DNA of 64,000 nt, taken from positions 28,624 through 92,623 of the forward strand of contig CAZNFW010000006.1 in NCBI GenBank assembly GCA_964572725.1, in the 5' to 3' direction. This document shows, in pieces, positions 17,918 to 26,340 of this stretch (its first letter is position 1; each line of letters begins with the position of its first letter). A program made the position numbers and the translations under genes. The notes under the pieces are model-generated. The model saw only the letters and a list, made by a program, of their open reading frames with translations. It made no database searches and had not been told where the DNA came from. This DNA is from Rosettibacter sp964572725 (GTDB taxonomy: Bacteria; Bacteroidota; Ignavibacteria; Ignavibacteriales; Melioribacteraceae).

Positions 17918-18555
17918 TACATTATTCCAAGATTAAGTGTTAAATAAAAATGTCCTAAATTTTTTCGGAATTTATTTGTCATATTTTCCACACCTTTGTC
18001 AAATAAATGAATATAGTAATATCTTACATTTACTCCAGCCAAATTTCGTTTACTTATTCCAAAATTAGCTCCAATTCCAATATAACCACCAACAGCATAA
18101 TGCATTTTTGCTTTACCAAAAGCTGAAAAGAATTCCTCATTATAAGGTGTTGTAACAACAAATGTGGGTCCAATTCCTCCATTGATATATGGACGAAGAT
18201 TATCACTTAAAACTTTGTAAAATAATCTGTACTGCAAACCAAAGTTTAATGGGATAAGAAAAACCCTGTTTTCTTTTCCTAACACAAATGTATTACCATA
18301 CCAATCTACATACTCAACTTCTCTTTCATCTTTTGATTCAGAAAAAGAAATATCAGCAAAACCTGTAATTACGGGCGTAAAATTTTTATGTAAAAAAGCA
18401 CCCAATCCAAAACCACCTTCGCCAAACATTAAATCGACACCCCAGCTGTTTTCTGGAAAAACTTCAGGTTGTTTTTCCGGTGCTAATTCCCCAATTCTTT
18501 GTGCAGTAATATTAATTGTAAAAATCACCGTTAGCAAAAAAACTAATCGTTTCAT
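17914..18555 (-). CDS. Outer-membrane beta-barrel protein
   Basis: 213 residues. A signal peptide (MKRLVFLLTVIFTINITA) is followed by alternating hydrophobic/polar strands rich in Gly, Phe and Tyr (MFGEGGFGLGAFLHKNFTPV, INGGIGPTFVVTT, GIGANFGISKRNLAGVNVRY). The protein ends in a strand, HFYLTLNLGIMY. This is typical of a small 8-stranded OmpA/OmpW-type barrel of the Bacteroidota porin-family group. Its cargo or role is unknown. It is coupled to the DUF2461 gene downstream. Confidence 0.75.
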   Translation of the reverse strand: MKRLVFLLTVIFTINITAQRIGELAPEKQPEVFPENSWGVDLMFGEGGFGLGAFLHKNFTPVITGFADISFSESKDEREVEYVDWYGNTFVLGKENRVFLIPLNFGLQYRLFYKVLSDNLRPYINGGIGPTFVVTTPYNEEFFSAFGKAKMHYAVGGYIGIGANFGISKRNLAGVNVRYYYIHLFDKGVENMTNKFRKNLGHFYLTLNLGIMY

Positions 18556-18667
18556 ATTTGCTTTCCTTCTACTAAACTTGTTATTAAAATTATATTTTAT
18601 ATATTAAAAATCAACAAAGTAATAACATTTACAAACTTCTTACAATTAAAAAATATAAAGGTTCTTT

Positions 18668-19162
18668 ATGGCTGTAAATCTTGAATTAAAAATTAAAATC
18701 AATTCACCCAAAGATTACGAGAAAAAGCTGAAATTAAAAGGTGCAAAATTTATTGGTACTATAAAACAAAAAGATGTTTACTATAAATATACTAGTGGAT
18801 TATTGAAGTTAAGAAAAGAAAAAAACAATTTTTATTTAATAAAATATTTAAGAGATGAAACGAGAAAAAGATGGAGCAGTTATGAAATACTCGAACTTAA
18901 GGGGAATAATCCTGAAAAATATCTTTCTGAAATACTTAAAACAGAATGCATAGTTGAAAAATCAAGAAAGCTTTACATTTATGGAAATACTCGAATTCAT
19001 CTGGACAATGTTAAAAATCTTGGGTGGTTTTTAGAATTAGAATCTGTTGTTGTAAAAAATAAAAAATCAGCATCAAAAGAATTTCACGAAGTTGTAAGTT
19101 TTCTTGACATAGATTTATCAAAGCAAATAAGAAAATCTTATAAGAATTTATTGTCAAAATGA
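18668..19162 (+). CDS. CYTH-domain protein (class IV adenylate cyclase/thiamine triphosphatase-like)
   Basis: 164 residues. The N-terminal strand NLELKIKI corresponds to the CYTH ExExK motif with the first Glu retained (LELKIKI). Later elements include LLKLRKEKNN, YLIKYLRDETRKRW, and the metal-binding RIHLDNVKNLGWFLELESVV strand. CYTH enzymes bind triphosphates in a beta tunnel; members act as adenylate cyclase, thiamine triphosphatase or inorganic triphosphatase, and which applies here cannot be read. The stop overlaps the AddB-like gene by 4 bp (ATGA). Confidence 0.82.
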   Translation: MAVNLELKIKINSPKDYEKKLKLKGAKFIGTIKQKDVYYKYTSGLLKLRKEKNNFYLIKYLRDETRKRWSSYEILELKGNNPEKYLSEILKTECIVEKSRKLYIYGNTRIHLDNVKNLGWFLELESVVVKNKKSASKEFHEVVSFLDIDLSKQIRKSYKNLLSK

Positions 19163-22100
19163 TATTAACAAAATCAAATATCGAAAAAGTAGATTTAGAT
19201 TTTTTAATTAATGAAAAAATAAAAAACAACAAAGTAAATGAATTACTGTTAATTGTTCCCACAAATCGTAAAGTCAGAAATCTTAAAAAAGATATAATTT
19301 CATTAATGCCAAATCGAGCTGCTATTGAATTAAATGTAGAAACATTTGGCACAATATCAACAAAAATTTTAAGCTGGGTCAGACCATTCAAACAACTAAG
19401 TGAAGCTGCATCAATTATATTTATCAAACAAAGTTTTGAAGAAATTAGACCAAGATATTTTTCGGTTTATAAAAATGAAATTCCATTTGGAACACTTGAC
19501 AGAATTAAAAATATTATTTCAGAATACAAAAGACACGGTATTACTCCTGAACATTTAAGAGAAGAAGCTGAAAAACTTGAACGCTCAGAAAAATTGAAAG
19601 CTCTGGATATTGCAGATATTTATGAAAAATATCTGAACAAATGTTACAGTACAAATGCTTTTGAAATTGGGGATGTTTACAAACTCTTATTAGAATTAAA
19701 AGATGAAAAATTGGAAAAAAGTTTTTCATCAAATTATCCAGAAGTAAATTTAATTGTAATAAATGGTTTTAATGAATTTACAGGGCCAGAAATAAAAATT
19801 ATTAACAATTTTTCACTAATAAAAGGAACTGATTTATTTATAAATTTTGATTACAACAAAAAAAATAAATCCATTTTTTCTCATCTTGGCAATTGCTTTA
19901 ATCAATTGCAGGATTGCGGTTTCAAAATAACAAAAGATACAACAGAAGCAAATTTATCTAAATTCAGAAAAATCATAAGAAATGAATTATTCAGTTTTAA
20001 CGAGAAAAAAAATAAATACAACTATAAAGACTGTATTTATAAGTTTTCAGCATTTGACAGAGAAAGTGAAGTTGAATTTATATCAAAACTAATAAAAAAC
20101 TTTATAATTAATGAAAAAGTTGAACCTGATAAAATTTGTGTTGCATTTAATCTAATTCAAAATTACTCTCCAATAGTAAGAGACATATTTGCAAAAAATG
20201 GAATTCCTTTTAATCTTACGGATAGAATATCGCTTGACAATTCTAATCCAGTTAAAGCAATTATTAATTTTCTGGAAATAGCCGAGAATGAATATTATTA
20301 TCAAAATATATTTCGAGCATTAAGCAGCGGATACATAAATACAAACAACATTGACTTATTTAATCTTTATAAAGTTTCATCTGAATTAAAAATTGTATCT
20401 GGAAAAGAAAACTGGATTAACATTATCAATGAATCAATTGCAAATATTAAACTCAACAATGAAGAAGATAACGAAGAAAAAGAAGATAAAATTTTATCAT
20501 ATCAAAAAGCGTTAAGCGATATAAAATCAATTATAGAATCATTAACTCCTTTCGAGGGAAAACAAACAATAAGACAATTCAAAGAAAATCTTTTTGATTT
20601 GGTCAACAAATCATTTTTGCCATACAAATTGCTTTCAATCAAACATAATCAGGAAGAAAATATTCGTGGATTCAACAAGTTCATCGAAACAATAAGTGAA
20701 ATTTTCGATTTACTTGAAGAAGAAAAAGGTACTGATGCACAATATGGAATACACTTTTTTATGGACCAATTAAGAACTTCATGCAGCTGGGCAAGATTTA
20801 ATGTAAAAGAAAAATCAAATTACGGAGTATTGATTACAAATCTTGAAGAAATACGTGGATTACAATTCGATTATTTATTTATAGGGGGATTATGTGATGG
20901 TGATTTACCCACAAGATATAATCCCGAAATATTTTCATCGGGAAAATTCCGCAAGCAGGCTTTTGTTCATCAAACTGAGGAAAGAAATCTTTTCTATCAG
21001 GCTTTAAATTGCTGGAATAAAAAATTATACCTCAGTTATCCCTTGTCTGAAAGTGGAAAAGAAACCGTTGTTTCAACCTTCCTGAAAGAATTTGAAAAAA
21101 TCTTTCTAATCTCTGAAATAGAGAATGAACTTTTTAATAAAGTAACCTCAATGGAAGAATTATATATTTATTCAGGAATAAATTACGATAACACAGAATT
21201 ACTCCGTTCTTTTAATTTAAATGCACAGCAATTAGTAAATTCGATTAAAATAGAAAAACAACGTGAAGAGAATATTTTTTCTGAGTCTAATTTTAATGGG
21301 ATTCTGCTAAGTGATGATAATCTTGAAGAATCTATAAATATAAAACAAAAACTGAATTCATTAATTGAAAAACAATATTCTATATCCCAGCTTGAGACTT
21401 ATGCAAAATGTCCATTCAAATTTTTTATAGAAAGAATTATAGGAATCAAAATTATTGAAGAACCCACTGAAGATATTGAAGCAATTGAATTAGGCAGAAT
21501 ACTTCATTCTATTCTTTATGAATTCTATACAAAAATAATTGAAGAAAAAATTGACTTAAGAAATGGTGATAAAAAAATTTTAGAAAAAGCAAAAGAAATA
21601 ATACTTGAAATTGCCGAGAAAAAAATATCAAATTCATTTTTCAAAGCGCCATTAACATTTTATGAAAAAGAGAAACTAACAGGAATTGATAACAATTTTG
21701 ATAATTCAATATTAGGAAAATTCATAAAATATGAATCTGAAATAAAAGATGACTACGAACCAATGTTTTTTGAGGTACAATTTGGGACATTAAAAGAAGA
21801 GGAATCAGATAAAACAATTAGCAGCTCAGAACCAATTCAAATTGATGGCTTAAAACTTCGCGGTAAAATTGATAGAATTGAGTTATCAAAAAAAGATGAT
21901 ACTTTTAATATTGTAGATTATAAGTTGAGCGGAAATAAACCGACTTTAAAAGAACTGAAAAACGGTTTGTCGCTGCAGCTACCAGTTTATATGTATGCTG
22001 CTAAAAATCTTCTTGAAAAAAAATATAACAGGAAATTCAGTCCAAACGAAATGATTATTTACTCGTTGAAATATTCTAAAGAAGATTTTGGGAAACAAAA

Positions 22101-22299
22101 AATTTCATTATCAAAAAGAAACGATAATGAAATTAAAAGTCTTGATGAACTAATAAGCAATACAATAAATCATATAAAGAATTATGTAAAATTAATTTCT
22201 CAAGGGAAATTTAATTTATCTCCACATAACGACAGAGAAAAAATTATTTGCAGGTATTGTCAATTCAAATCTGTATGCAGAATACAAACAACAATTTGA
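19159..22299 (+). CDS. AddB-like PD-(D/E)XK nuclease
   Basis: 1046 residues. The N-terminal half is an inactive helicase-like region: the strand LLLIVPTNRKVRNLKKDI lacks a Walker A Gly-Lys-Thr. The C-terminal nuclease carries the Fe-S-associated cysteines of AddB/Cas4-type nucleases: one near residue 751 (YAKCPFKFF) and three near 1031, 1034 and 1040 (ICRYCQFKSVCR). The metal site GKIDRIE...FNIVDYKLSG lies around 900-920. AddB works with the AddA helicase-nuclease to resect double-strand breaks. No addA gene lies in this window. It is coupled to the CYTH gene upstream, an unexpected partner. Confidence 0.82.
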   Translation: MILTKSNIEKVDLDFLINEKIKNNKVNELLLIVPTNRKVRNLKKDIISLMPNRAAIELNVETFGTISTKILSWVRPFKQLSEAASIIFIKQSFEEIRPRYFSVYKNEIPFGTLDRIKNIISEYKRHGITPEHLREEAEKLERSEKLKALDIADIYEKYLNKCYSTNAFEIGDVYKLLLELKDEKLEKSFSSNYPEVNLIVINGFNEFTGPEIKIINNFSLIKGTDLFINFDYNKKNKSIFSHLGNCFNQLQDCGFKITKDTTEANLSKFRKIIRNELFSFNEKKNKYNYKDCIYKFSAFDRESEVEFISKLIKNFIINEKVEPDKICVAFNLIQNYSPIVRDIFAKNGIPFNLTDRISLDNSNPVKAIINFLEIAENEYYYQNIFRALSSGYINTNNIDLFNLYKVSSELKIVSGKENWINIINESIANIKLNNEEDNEEKEDKILSYQKALSDIKSIIESLTPFEGKQTIRQFKENLFDLVNKSFLPYKLLSIKHNQEENIRGFNKFIETISEIFDLLEEEKGTDAQYGIHFFMDQLRTSCSWARFNVKEKSNYGVLITNLEEIRGLQFDYLFIGGLCDGDLPTRYNPEIFSSGKFRKQAFVHQTEERNLFYQALNCWNKKLYLSYPLSESGKETVVSTFLKEFEKIFLISEIENELFNKVTSMEELYIYSGINYDNTELLRSFNLNAQQLVNSIKIEKQREENIFSESNFNGILLSDDNLEESINIKQKLNSLIEKQYSISQLETYAKCPFKFFIERIIGIKIIEEPTEDIEAIELGRILHSILYEFYTKIIEEKIDLRNGDKKILEKAKEIILEIAEKKISNSFFKAPLTFYEKEKLTGIDNNFDNSILGKFIKYESEIKDDYEPMFFEVQFGTLKEEESDKTISSSEPIQIDGLKLRGKIDRIELSKKDDTFNIVDYKLSGNKPTLKELKNGLSLQLPVYMYAAKNLLEKKYNRKFSPNEMIIYSLKYSKEDFGKQKISLSKRNDNEIKSLDELISNTINHIKNYVKLISQGKFNLSPHNDREKIICRYCQFKSVCRIQTTI

Positions 22300-22396
22300 A
22301 TAAAAGTCAAGAATTAAGTTACAAGAAAAAGTGACTTGCTTGAAAACTACAATATGCTTTAATAATTTACGTATAAAATTATAAAAACTTATTTTT

Positions 22397-23260
22397 ATGA
22401 TGCTGGCACGCTTACTTGTTGTTATATCTCTTTTCTTATGCTACTTTCAGGCTTATAGGTACCGAAAACATGAAATGTTTATTTATTTTTTTATCCTTGC
22501 AGCTTCTGACCCCATTCTTATTATTAGAGCATTACTTTTAAATAACAATAATATCTGGAACTCATATTATACAGTAATGACAGTGTTTTTAATATTTTCT
22601 CTTCCAAGATTGAACATAAAATACAAAATTGGAATTCTCTTTGGAGTAATTATTTATTTCTTATTAGACCCTCGTGAATTAAGAATGTTTATGGTCTTTA
22701 ATATCCTGCAGTTATTTATAATAGGATACTTTGTAAATGAGATAATAAGTGATATCTGGAATAAAAAAGAAATAAAGTATTATTTAATAATTCTTGTAAT
22801 TTATAATGCTATTTTTGTTATCTCACGTTATATTTATTATACTGATATAACATTACACCTAAAGGTTTATAATTATAGACTAATGCTTGTTAATTTTCTT
22901 GTACTACTTAATACTATTCTAGGTCCTAAAAAAGGTTTTATATTAAAAAGCAAACTTATCGATAAATTTATTAGAAAAAGAAAAGTAATGGTATATGGCA
23001 GCACCGGCAATATTTATAGTGTTAATGATTTGAAAAAGTATGGTTTAACAGATAGAGAAATTGAGGTACTTAAACTTATAAGCAGAGGTTATACTTCAAA
23101 AGAAATAGCCGAACAGCTGTGCCTATCCAAGAAAACAATTGATTACTATCGCAGCAATATCAAAGCAAAATTAAATCTTTCCAAAAAGTCCGAAATAATT
23201 CATTTTCTTAAAGAAAAGAACCTTTTCTTTGAGACAAATGAAATTTATAATGCTAAGTAG
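22397..23260 (+). CDS. Membrane-anchored LuxR-type transcription regulator
   Basis: 287 residues. The first 190 hold about six hydrophobic helices with no known sensory motif. The C-terminus is a complete LuxR/NarL helix-turn-helix (LTDREIEVLKLISRGYTSKE, IAEQLCLSKKTIDYYRSNIK). It therefore binds DNA while anchored in the cytoplasmic membrane, possibly sensing a membrane signal without a partner kinase. No receiver domain is present. The gene is followed by a 259-bp region with paired palindromes and then by a small membrane protein gene. Confidence 0.8.
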   Translation: MMLARLLVVISLFLCYFQAYRYRKHEMFIYFFILAASDPILIIRALLLNNNNIWNSYYTVMTVFLIFSLPRLNIKYKIGILFGVIIYFLLDPRELRMFMVFNILQLFIIGYFVNEIISDIWNKKEIKYYLIILVIYNAIFVISRYIYYTDITLHLKVYNYRLMLVNFLVLLNTILGPKKGFILKSKLIDKFIRKRKVMVYGSTGNIYSVNDLKKYGLTDREIEVLKLISRGYTSKEIAEQLCLSKKTIDYYRSNIKAKLNLSKKSEIIHFLKEKNLFFETNEIYNAK

Positions 23261-23433
23261 TCCTTTCGAATAAACTATTCCTAATAGCTGTAAACATATG
23301 TCAAATCTTTAATGCCGATTTCAATTCAATTAGTATTTTTTTAGTATTTATTTTGATTTAATTAGTACTTTATCCCAATGCGCAATTAATTTACAATAAT
23401 TAATTTTGCATCCAAGTTTTGAGGGCACCAATT

Positions 23434-23465
23434 GACCGGTCGAAAGCTTTGCAAGTAGACCGGTC
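23434..23465. promoter_or_regulatory. Paired GACCGGTC palindromes (candidate operator)
   Basis: The 8-bp palindrome GACCGGTC occurs at 23434-23441 and again at 23458-23465, 24 bp centre to centre. They lie 55 bp ahead of the small membrane protein start. In this AT-rich spacer two identical G+C-rich palindromes about two helical turns apart look like binding sites for a dimeric repressor. Palindromes of this kind resemble TetR-family operators, which is inference. No TetR gene is in the window. Confidence 0.5.
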
Positions 23466-23519
23466 TTAGATTGGTTAATAAAATAAGTCTATACTACTTT
23501 TAACTTACAATTATTAAAA

Positions 23520-23945
23520 TTGATTTATAAGTATATAAAACCTTTTAATATAACCACCTCAATACTTTACTGGTTATTGATTATATTTTTACTATATCAG
23601 GGAATCTTCAATTTGATTTATCCTGAAAATTTCATTGAAAGAATTAAATTTTTCACACCTTTAATTGACAACATATTAGTAACACTTTTCGTAAACCTGC
23701 TACAAATTGCTATAGCACTTATGCTGATATTTAGATTACATTTAAAAGTATCCATTTATTGCGCTATAATTTTAACCAGTTTAATAAGCTTTATTTATTA
23801 TTATAATTCTGTTGAAATTATACCTGTTATTGAACTTTTTCCGAAAATTATCATATTAAATCACGGAGATGTTATTGATTCATTACTCAATATTCAATTC
23901 TTGATTATTGCTCTAATACTATCAAGAATTAAAAAGAGCAGCTAA
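23520..23945 (+). CDS. Small four-helix membrane protein, possibly DoxX-like
   Basis: 141 residues from a TTG; no other in-frame start is available until residue 68 and no clear ribosome-binding site is seen, so the start is uncertain. Four hydrophobic segments are visible (about 14-31, 49-70, 75-93 and 123-137). The size, layout and IFNLIYPENFIERI motif after helix 1 recall DoxX-like proteins, but this is not a firm match. Candidate operator palindromes lie upstream, so it may be regulated separately. It converges on the next membrane protein gene. Confidence 0.5.
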   Translation: MIYKYIKPFNITTSILYWLLIIFLLYQGIFNLIYPENFIERIKFFTPLIDNILVTLFVNLLQIAIALMLIFRLHLKVSIYCAIILTSLISFIYYYNSVEIIPVIELFPKIIILNHGDVIDSLLNIQFLIIALILSRIKKSS

Positions 23946-23962
23946 CATTTTGATAACAAATT

Positions 23963-24604
23963 TTATCCCTTCATTATTTTTACTATAAAATAAACAAAGC
24001 CAAAAATAATTAATAACAAGCCAGCCAATAAAATTTCCCATTCGTACTTTATAGGTGCAATTGAATTAATACGGGTTTGAAAGTCCCACATAAATGAAAA
24101 CAAGATTAATGCAATTCCTATTATAGATACAATTATACTAAGCTTATTTATCTTTAACGAAAATCCCTTTTGCTGTAAATAAAAAGTTACAATAGAAAAG
24201 ATTATCATACAGAGTGATACACCAACGGGTGCATAGACTGGTGCAACCCAGGGAACCGGAATTAAAAACAATATATCATCTGTTAAAAAAGAGGAAGGCC
24301 AGTTCACAAAAATTTTAAGCCACACATAATAAAAAATATCCCATATGCCAAAAGCATAGATGAAGTAAAAAAATCTTTCTAAATATGATTTATCGCACAG
24401 ATAAGCAATACAAAAGAGCATTATGATAGTTGAGAATTCTCTGGTAAGTTCTATCAACAATATATTATCAGAAATTAACTTTAATGGAAAAGCAAAACCT
24501 TCTGGATAATAAAGCTCTCTTAGATAAACCACAACAGCAGCTTCTAAGTTTGCCATTGCAATTGAATAAATTCCAAGTAAAACAAACTTTACGAGTGATT
24601 TCAT
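23963..24604 (-). CDS. Uncharacterised six-helix membrane protein
   Basis: 213 residues with about six hydrophobic helices. Conserved-looking polar features inside the membrane region include ANLEAAVVVYLRELYYPEG near residue 20, ELTREFSTIIMLFCIAYL, and WDIFYYVWLKIFVNWPSS followed by PVPWVAPVYAPV. Charged residues within helices (Glu, Arg, Asp) suggest a functional membrane protein and not a simple anchor, but no known family was recognised with confidence. It is transcribed divergently from greA. Confidence 0.6.
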   Translation of the reverse strand: MKSLVKFVLLGIYSIAMANLEAAVVVYLRELYYPEGFAFPLKLISDNILLIELTREFSTIIMLFCIAYLCDKSYLERFFYFIYAFGIWDIFYYVWLKIFVNWPSSFLTDDILFLIPVPWVAPVYAPVGVSLCMIIFSIVTFYLQQKGFSLKINKLSIIVSIIGIALILFSFMWDFQTRINSIAPIKYEWEILLAGLLLIIFGFVYFIVKIMKG

Positions 24605-24644
24605 TATTGATACTCTCCATCAAATAATAGTTGAAAACTTCATA

Positions 24645-24650
24645 TATAAT
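24645..24650 (+). promoter_or_regulatory. Candidate -10 box for the greA leader
   Basis: TATAAT at 24645-24650 lies 15 bp before the first leader hairpin. A start near 24657 would give a leader of about 97 bases. No good -35 element at 16-18 bp spacing is seen (TTGAAA at 24631-24636 is only 8 bp away), and promoters in this lineage may differ from the classical pattern. Confidence 0.35.
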
Positions 24651-24664
24651 TTTTATTTTTTCAA

Positions 24665-24694
24665 TGCCACTGCAACGCGGTGGCAATTTTTTTT
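24665..24694 (+). terminator. greA leader hairpin 1 with T8
   Basis: TGCCAC at 24665-24670 pairs with GTGGCA at 24680-24685 around a nine-base loop. It is followed by one A and eight T residues. This is an intrinsic-terminator shape upstream of, and not downstream of, a gene reading in the same direction. Confidence 0.65.
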
Positions 24695-24703
24695 GATTTA
24701 TTT

Positions 24704-24730
24704 AAAGCGAAATTTTATTTCGCTTTTTTT
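24704..24730 (+). terminator. greA leader hairpin 2 with T-run
   Basis: AAAGCGAAAT at 24704-24713 pairs perfectly with ATTTCGCTTT at 24717-24726 around a TTT loop, then TTTT follows. It ends 23 bp before the greA GTG. No rightward gene directly upstream needs it, so it probably acts inside the greA leader. Confidence 0.7.
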
Positions 24731-24753
24731 AGCAACAAAAAAGGAGTAGTAAA

Positions 24754-25224
24754 GTGTCGAATTTTGTTTATCTAAGTAAAGAACGAATTAGAGAACTTGA
24801 AAAAGAATTAGCAGAACTAAAAAATAATGGCCGCAAAAAAATGGCAGAACGAATTGCAGAAGCAAGAGCTCACGGCGACTTATCCGAAAATGCTGAATAT
24901 GATGCCGCAAAAGAAGAACAGGGTTTACTCGAGTTAAAAATTAGTAAACTCGAAGACTTACTTTCAAGGGCCAGAGTTATAGATACTTCAAATATGCCAA
25001 AAGATCAGGCTCATATATTATCTAAAGTCAAAGTGAAAAATCTGAATAACAATAAAATATTTGAATATACTCTTGTTTCTCCTGAAGAAGCAGACTTGGA
25101 AAAAGGTAAAATCTCAATAACTTCACCTGTTGGACAAGCTTTAATGGGAGTAAAAGTTGGTCAAATTGTTGAAGCTAAAGTTCCAGCTGGCGTAATAAAA
25201 TTTGAAGTACTCGGGATAGAGTAA
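24754..25224 (+). CDS. greA: Transcription elongation factor GreA
   Basis: 156 residues, the normal length. The N-terminal coiled coil carries the family signature MAERIAEARAHGDLSENAEY followed by DAAKEEQG, with the acidic tip residues Asp and Glu that stimulate transcript cleavage in backtracked polymerase. The C-terminal FKBP-like domain ends PVGQALMGVKVGQIVEAKVP. The start is GTG with AAGGAG eight bases upstream. Two tandem terminator hairpins fill the leader. The gene leads the housekeeping operon, with ribD starting two bases after its stop. Confidence 0.95.
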   Translation: MSNFVYLSKERIRELEKELAELKNNGRKKMAERIAEARAHGDLSENAEYDAAKEEQGLLELKISKLEDLLSRARVIDTSNMPKDQAHILSKVKVKNLNNNKIFEYTLVSPEEADLEKGKISITSPVGQALMGVKVGQIVEAKVPAGVIKFEVLGIE

Positions 25225-25225
25225 A

Positions 25226-26317
25226 TTGTTAGATGATTCTTACATACAAATAACATTAGAACTTGCAAAGAAAGGAAAAGGTAAAGTTAGTCCTACTCCT
25301 CTTGTAGGTGCTTTGCTTGTTAAGAACGATAAAATTATTGGAGCTGCTTATAGAAGTTCTCCAGATGAAATTAGTACTGAACTTTTAGCAATAAAAAATT
25401 CCAAAGAAAATACCGAAGGTGCAACTCTTTATACAAATTTAGAACCCTGTACACTTTCAACAGATAAAGAGGATTGCATTGAAGCAATCATAAAATCCAA
25501 AATAAAAAAAATTGTAATTGGAACATTAAATCCTCAACCTGAACATAATGGTCAGGCAGTAAAAAAATTTAAAAAAGCTGGTCTGGATGTTAAAACTGGA
25601 TTGCTGGAAAAAGAATGCATTGACATAAATAAATTTTATTTCAAATACTGTACTAAATCACTGCCTTATGTTACTCTTAAAATGGCAATTACTATTGATG
25701 GCAAGATTGCTGATAGCAGCGGTAATTCAAAATGGTTAACTTCTGTTGAATCAAGAAGTCTGGTACACGAGCTCCGCTCTGAATATGATGCTGTTATGGT
25801 TGGATTTAACAGTGTAAAAATCGATAATCCTGAATTGACAGTAAGATTAGTTGAAGGAAGGAATCCAAAAAGAATTATACTTGATACTAATCTTCAGTTG
25901 AGTCTTGATTCTAATCTTGTTAAAAAAAATTCTGATAAAAATTTTATTATTCTCACTTCCATAAAGAATAAAAATCGAAAAAGAAAATTAGATACATTTA
26001 AAAAGAAAGATATCGAAATTGTATTTGTTCCTGAAGAAAGAAATGGAAAACTTAATTTAGTTAAAGCTTTGTCAGTTCTCGCCGAAAAGAAAATTATTTC
26101 TGTTCTTGTCGAAGGGGGTAGTAAAGTATTTTCTAGTTTTATTAAACAAAAACTTGAAGACGAGATTTTAATTTTCTTATCACCAAAAATTTTGGGAAAT
26201 GGATTGCCTCTTTGTTCAAATTTGGGAATTAAAAGTTTGTCGAAAGCAATTAATTATTCGATAAAAGAAGTCGACAAAATCGGCGATGATGCAATTATAA
26301 AATTTGTGAGAAGATAA
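25226..26317 (+). CDS. ribD: RibD-like protein with degenerate deaminase domain
   Basis: 363 residues with the two-domain layout of RibD, which performs the second and third steps of riboflavin synthesis (deamination, then side-chain reduction). The reductase domain looks complete (PYVTLKMAITIDGKIADSSG, WLTSVESR, SVLVEGGSKVFSSF). The deaminase domain does not: the zinc-binding His of the usual HAE motif is Ser50 (STE at 50-52), and the GRTPPC element is replaced by DKEDC. Cys75 and Cys84 remain. It may act only as reductase, with a separate deaminase elsewhere. The start is TTG, two bases after greA. Confidence 0.8.
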   Translation: MLDDSYIQITLELAKKGKGKVSPTPLVGALLVKNDKIIGAAYRSSPDEISTELLAIKNSKENTEGATLYTNLEPCTLSTDKEDCIEAIIKSKIKKIVIGTLNPQPEHNGQAVKKFKKAGLDVKTGLLEKECIDINKFYFKYCTKSLPYVTLKMAITIDGKIADSSGNSKWLTSVESRSLVHELRSEYDAVMVGFNSVKIDNPELTVRLVEGRNPKRIILDTNLQLSLDSNLVKKNSDKNFIILTSIKNKNRKRKLDTFKKKDIEIVFVPEERNGKLNLVKALSVLAEKKIISVLVEGGSKVFSSFIKQKLEDEILIFLSPKILGNGLPLCSNLGIKSLSKAINYSIKEVDKIGDDAIIKFVRR

Positions 26318-26340
26318 TATAATCGGGCATTCCTTCATAG

